A stretch of DNA of 57,938 bases from Armatimonadota bacterium. Lineage in GTDB: Bacteria > Armatimonadota > UBA5829 > DSUL01. The notes beneath the pieces are model-generated. The model was not told the origin of the DNA. It was given only the letters and a program-made list of their open reading frames with translations, and did no database searches. The position numbers were made by a program, and so were the translations under genes. Each line of letters begins with the position of its first letter. Position 1 is the stretch's first letter. The DNA lies in the NCBI GenBank assembly GCA_020846715.1, contig JADLDK010000039.1, positions 1-57,938 on the forward strand. The letters run 5' to 3'. Shown piece after piece: positions 57,901 through 57,938 of this stretch.

Positions 57901-57938
57901 CAATCTGAAGTGGCAGTATCAGACAGGCTATGCGGTGC
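51920..57938 (+). CDS. Giant secreted protein: PQQ-type propeller, 13 FN3-like repeats, second propeller (incomplete at right edge)
   Basis: An open frame of 2006 codons runs from a GTG at 51920 (GGAGGAAG 8 bp upstream) to the window end without a stop. A signal peptide (to about residue 30) is followed by WPRFRADIRGTGRT, which opens a propeller of about nine blades (about 30-370) of the type SSPAxxxDGTxYxGxxDxxLYA. Then come 13 fibronectin-III-like units of about 101 residues each (about 372-1680), with TPPSTPVVTDDG, LHATWSASDPESGI, EYQYAIGT, GLxLxxGxxYYFSVRARNGAG and SDGITVD. From about residue 1685 WSKFRGDSKNRGIS opens a second propeller, at least seven blades of which are in the window. 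The layout suggests a surface fibre or adhesin with two heads. The C-terminal end and any sorting signal are not visible. Confidence 0.93.
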   Translation, partial: MRIRSIAIAVLVSAGLAAASAPSLAQLAQSGWPRFRADIRGTGRTATVGPSVGIAGWTFTTGAGISSSPAVAPDGTVYFVSQDQYLYAVNPDGTQKWRYNVHSGSYSSPTVGSDGTVYVGSDDYYVYAITSSGTLKWRTGIGKQVKASPAVAPDGTVYCGSTNGRFYAINSNGSIKWNYYVAFPILSSAAIGADGRIYFGAQDGYLYCLQPNGTRAWRYRASNRLDSSPAIDSAGVVYIASADGYLYAVQAGVLNWSYNIGAAVTSSPAIGSDGTIYIGSDNTYLYAITPQGTLKWRTATGDKIQASPAVGGDDTIYCPSFDGKLYAFQPDGSILWQSSLGGSGYSSAAIAQDGTLYAGCSDGKLYSFVRDSTPPTTPVVVDDGSYSTSATSLHATWSASDPETGISEYQYAIGTTSGGTDVLGWTSTGTAASVTRSGLALTNGARYYFSVKAKNGAGVWSDIGVSDGITVDFTPPSTPVVTDDGQYTNLSTSLHASWTSADAESGITLYEYAIGTSPGAVNVVGWTSTGQTASVTRAGLNLQDGVTYYFSVRATNAAGLVSSVGTSDGIKLDRTPPSTPVVTDDGSYSTSSSSLHATWSSSDPESGIAFYEYAIGSGQGQTDVKGWTQTNATSVTATGLSLTDGTTYYFSVRATSGAGQLSQVGFSDGVIVDSSPPTTPLITDDGQFTSSPNTLRAWWSSSDPHSAVVGYEYGIGTGGANPDLVGWTSVGSATTVTRNGLPLIDGQTYYFYVRATNGAGLVSQVGKSDGITVDRTPPGAPVVTDDGAFTSSANSLHAVWSASDPVSGIADYQYAIGTSPGGTEVTGWASTGGAAEVTRTGLSLQDGVTYYISVRARNGADLWSSVGVSDGIRLDLTPPSTPVVTDDGQYTSQRNQLHGSWIATDVQSAIAEYQYAIGTTPGATNVLGWTSAGTALQATATGLQLQDGVVYYIAVKARNGAGLWSAVGVSDGITVDGSAPSAPVVTDDGAFSSATDSLHATWSASDPESGVIEYQYAIGTTLGAANVVNWTSVGGTTSVTRSGLSLAEGVTYYFSVRARNGAGLLGPVGSSDGITIDRSPPTTPVVTDDGVYTSSTDTLHATWSASDPQSGIAEYQYAIGASPGSSNVVNWTSTGTNSFVEATGLNLQNGVTYYFSVRALNQAGHWSSSGFSDGITVDSSGPGRPVVTDDGDYTQSGTTLHATWTADPGVSGITEYQYAIGTTSGATNIVNWTSTGTTAGVTRSGLSLQDGVTYYFAVRARNAVGVMSPIGVSDGITVDRTPPTQPTVTDDGAYSSSATSLHASWAASDPQSGIAKYEYAIGTAPGLTNVVNWTSAGTDTQVTRSGLNLTEGGVYYFSVRATNGAGLVSAVGVSDGIIIDSSPPSTPTVIDDGEFTTVNASLHASWSAADAQSGIAEYQYAIGTTSGATDVVNWTSAGTALQVTRAGLSLQDGQTYYFAVKARNNASQWSAVGTSNGITVDASAPSRPAVTDDGEYTSSTNTLHAVWSSSEPHTAIVEYQYAIGTSPGGTSVVNWTSTGITPSVTRNGLSLSEGVVYYFAVRARNSVNLWSQVGTSDGIAVDTTPPSTPVVTDDGDVTASGDFLQASWSASDPQGGIAEFQYAIGTSPGGTDVVPFTSAGAATQISRSGLSLNPGQTYYFAVKARNKAGLWSAVGVSDGITYVSSVTWSKFRGDSKNRGISNLSGSRVGALMWEYNVNGWLDSSPAIAGDGTIYYGSGDGKLYAISRNGTLKWTYQTNGPVDSSPAIGANGTVFFGSYDGYLYSLASNGQLRWRFNAGDAIWSSPLITPDQTVYFGCQDWSFYALNPDGTQKWKYTTGGSLWSSPALSDTGSIYFGSGDGAIYALDAATGTLQWKYQTGSAVDASPAIGPDGAIFAGSGDGYFYALNPNGTLKWRYYMGWPPDCSPSVTPDGTVYVGFGNDWSYGLFMALNPNGTVKWQFDANGMVRSSPVVSQDGYIYFGSGDGHVYALDTGGNLKWQYQTGYAV
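53035..56961 (+). repeat. Thirteen tandem FN3-coding repeats, period about 302 bp
   Basis: Units begin near 53035, 53335, 53636, 53936, 54238, 54541, 54844, 55148, 55450, 55753, 56056, 56359 and 56662, each opening with a D-x-x-x-P-P-S/T-x-P codon block. The copies are diverged in DNA but keep the frame and length, so they are protein repeats shaped by duplication, not a fresh DNA array. Confidence 0.9.

Overview
The window looks like chromosomal DNA of a diderm bacterium of the phylum Armatimonadota. The main pointer is two type IV pilin-like proteins (9921-10757 and 31730-32575). Their processing and TM region runs into FPVFAxAR(D/E)RxR, a pattern I associate with the large prepilin families of that phylum. 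KdsA (Kdo synthesis) and a LolA-like protein fit an outer membrane, a FlgM-like protein fits motility, and a PEP-CTERM tail implies an exosortase encoded elsewhere. No taxonomic marker gene is present, so the placement is an inference. Start codons are strikingly often TTG or GTG.

Left part (1-9800), housekeeping. A partial phosphatidylserine decarboxylase and a GCS2-type ligase point left. parA-parB, with a perfect parS site inside parB, converges on the translationally coupled operon ligA-vanZ-DUF1844-HIT-udg4. An nfeD-slipin pair follows. Downstream of it lies an apparently undescribed stand-alone structured RNA of about 260 nt (9533-9793) with its own promoter and terminator.

Middle part (9800-35500). 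It holds a prepilin, a small membrane protein, a 600-residue secreted protein, kdsA, a carboxymuconolactone-decarboxylase-like gene, and a flgM-like gene behind a well-conserved cyclic-di-GMP-I riboswitch (15114-15230, minus strand). Next is the complete F-type ATP synthase operon (atpZ-atpI-atpB-E-F-H-A-G-D-C), whose c subunit carries Gln/Glu-Ser residues that suggest possible Na+ binding. After it come a secreted transglutaminase, a very large GH-A-type glycoside hydrolase, ATP sulfurylase and an M14/AstE-like peptidase. A second prepilin sits behind a 14-bp tandem repeat, followed by a coupled set of an NlpC/P60 peptidase and two sugar-type ABC permeases.

Right part (35500-57938), a secreted and surface-protein region. 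It encodes a pectate-lyase-fold protein, a beta-helix protein, a multidomain subtilase, a PEP-CTERM beta-propeller, an abundant-looking secreted protein behind a long structured leader, a LolA-like protein, a 13-repeat VVW-D-R protein, and a giant protein (more than 2006 residues, running off the right edge) built as PQQ-type propeller, 13 fibronectin-III-like units, then a second propeller. Three of these proteins with unrelated N-terminal parts end in the same C-terminal module of about 200 residues, which resembles two OB folds. This shared tail is the best candidate for an undescribed extracellular system here.
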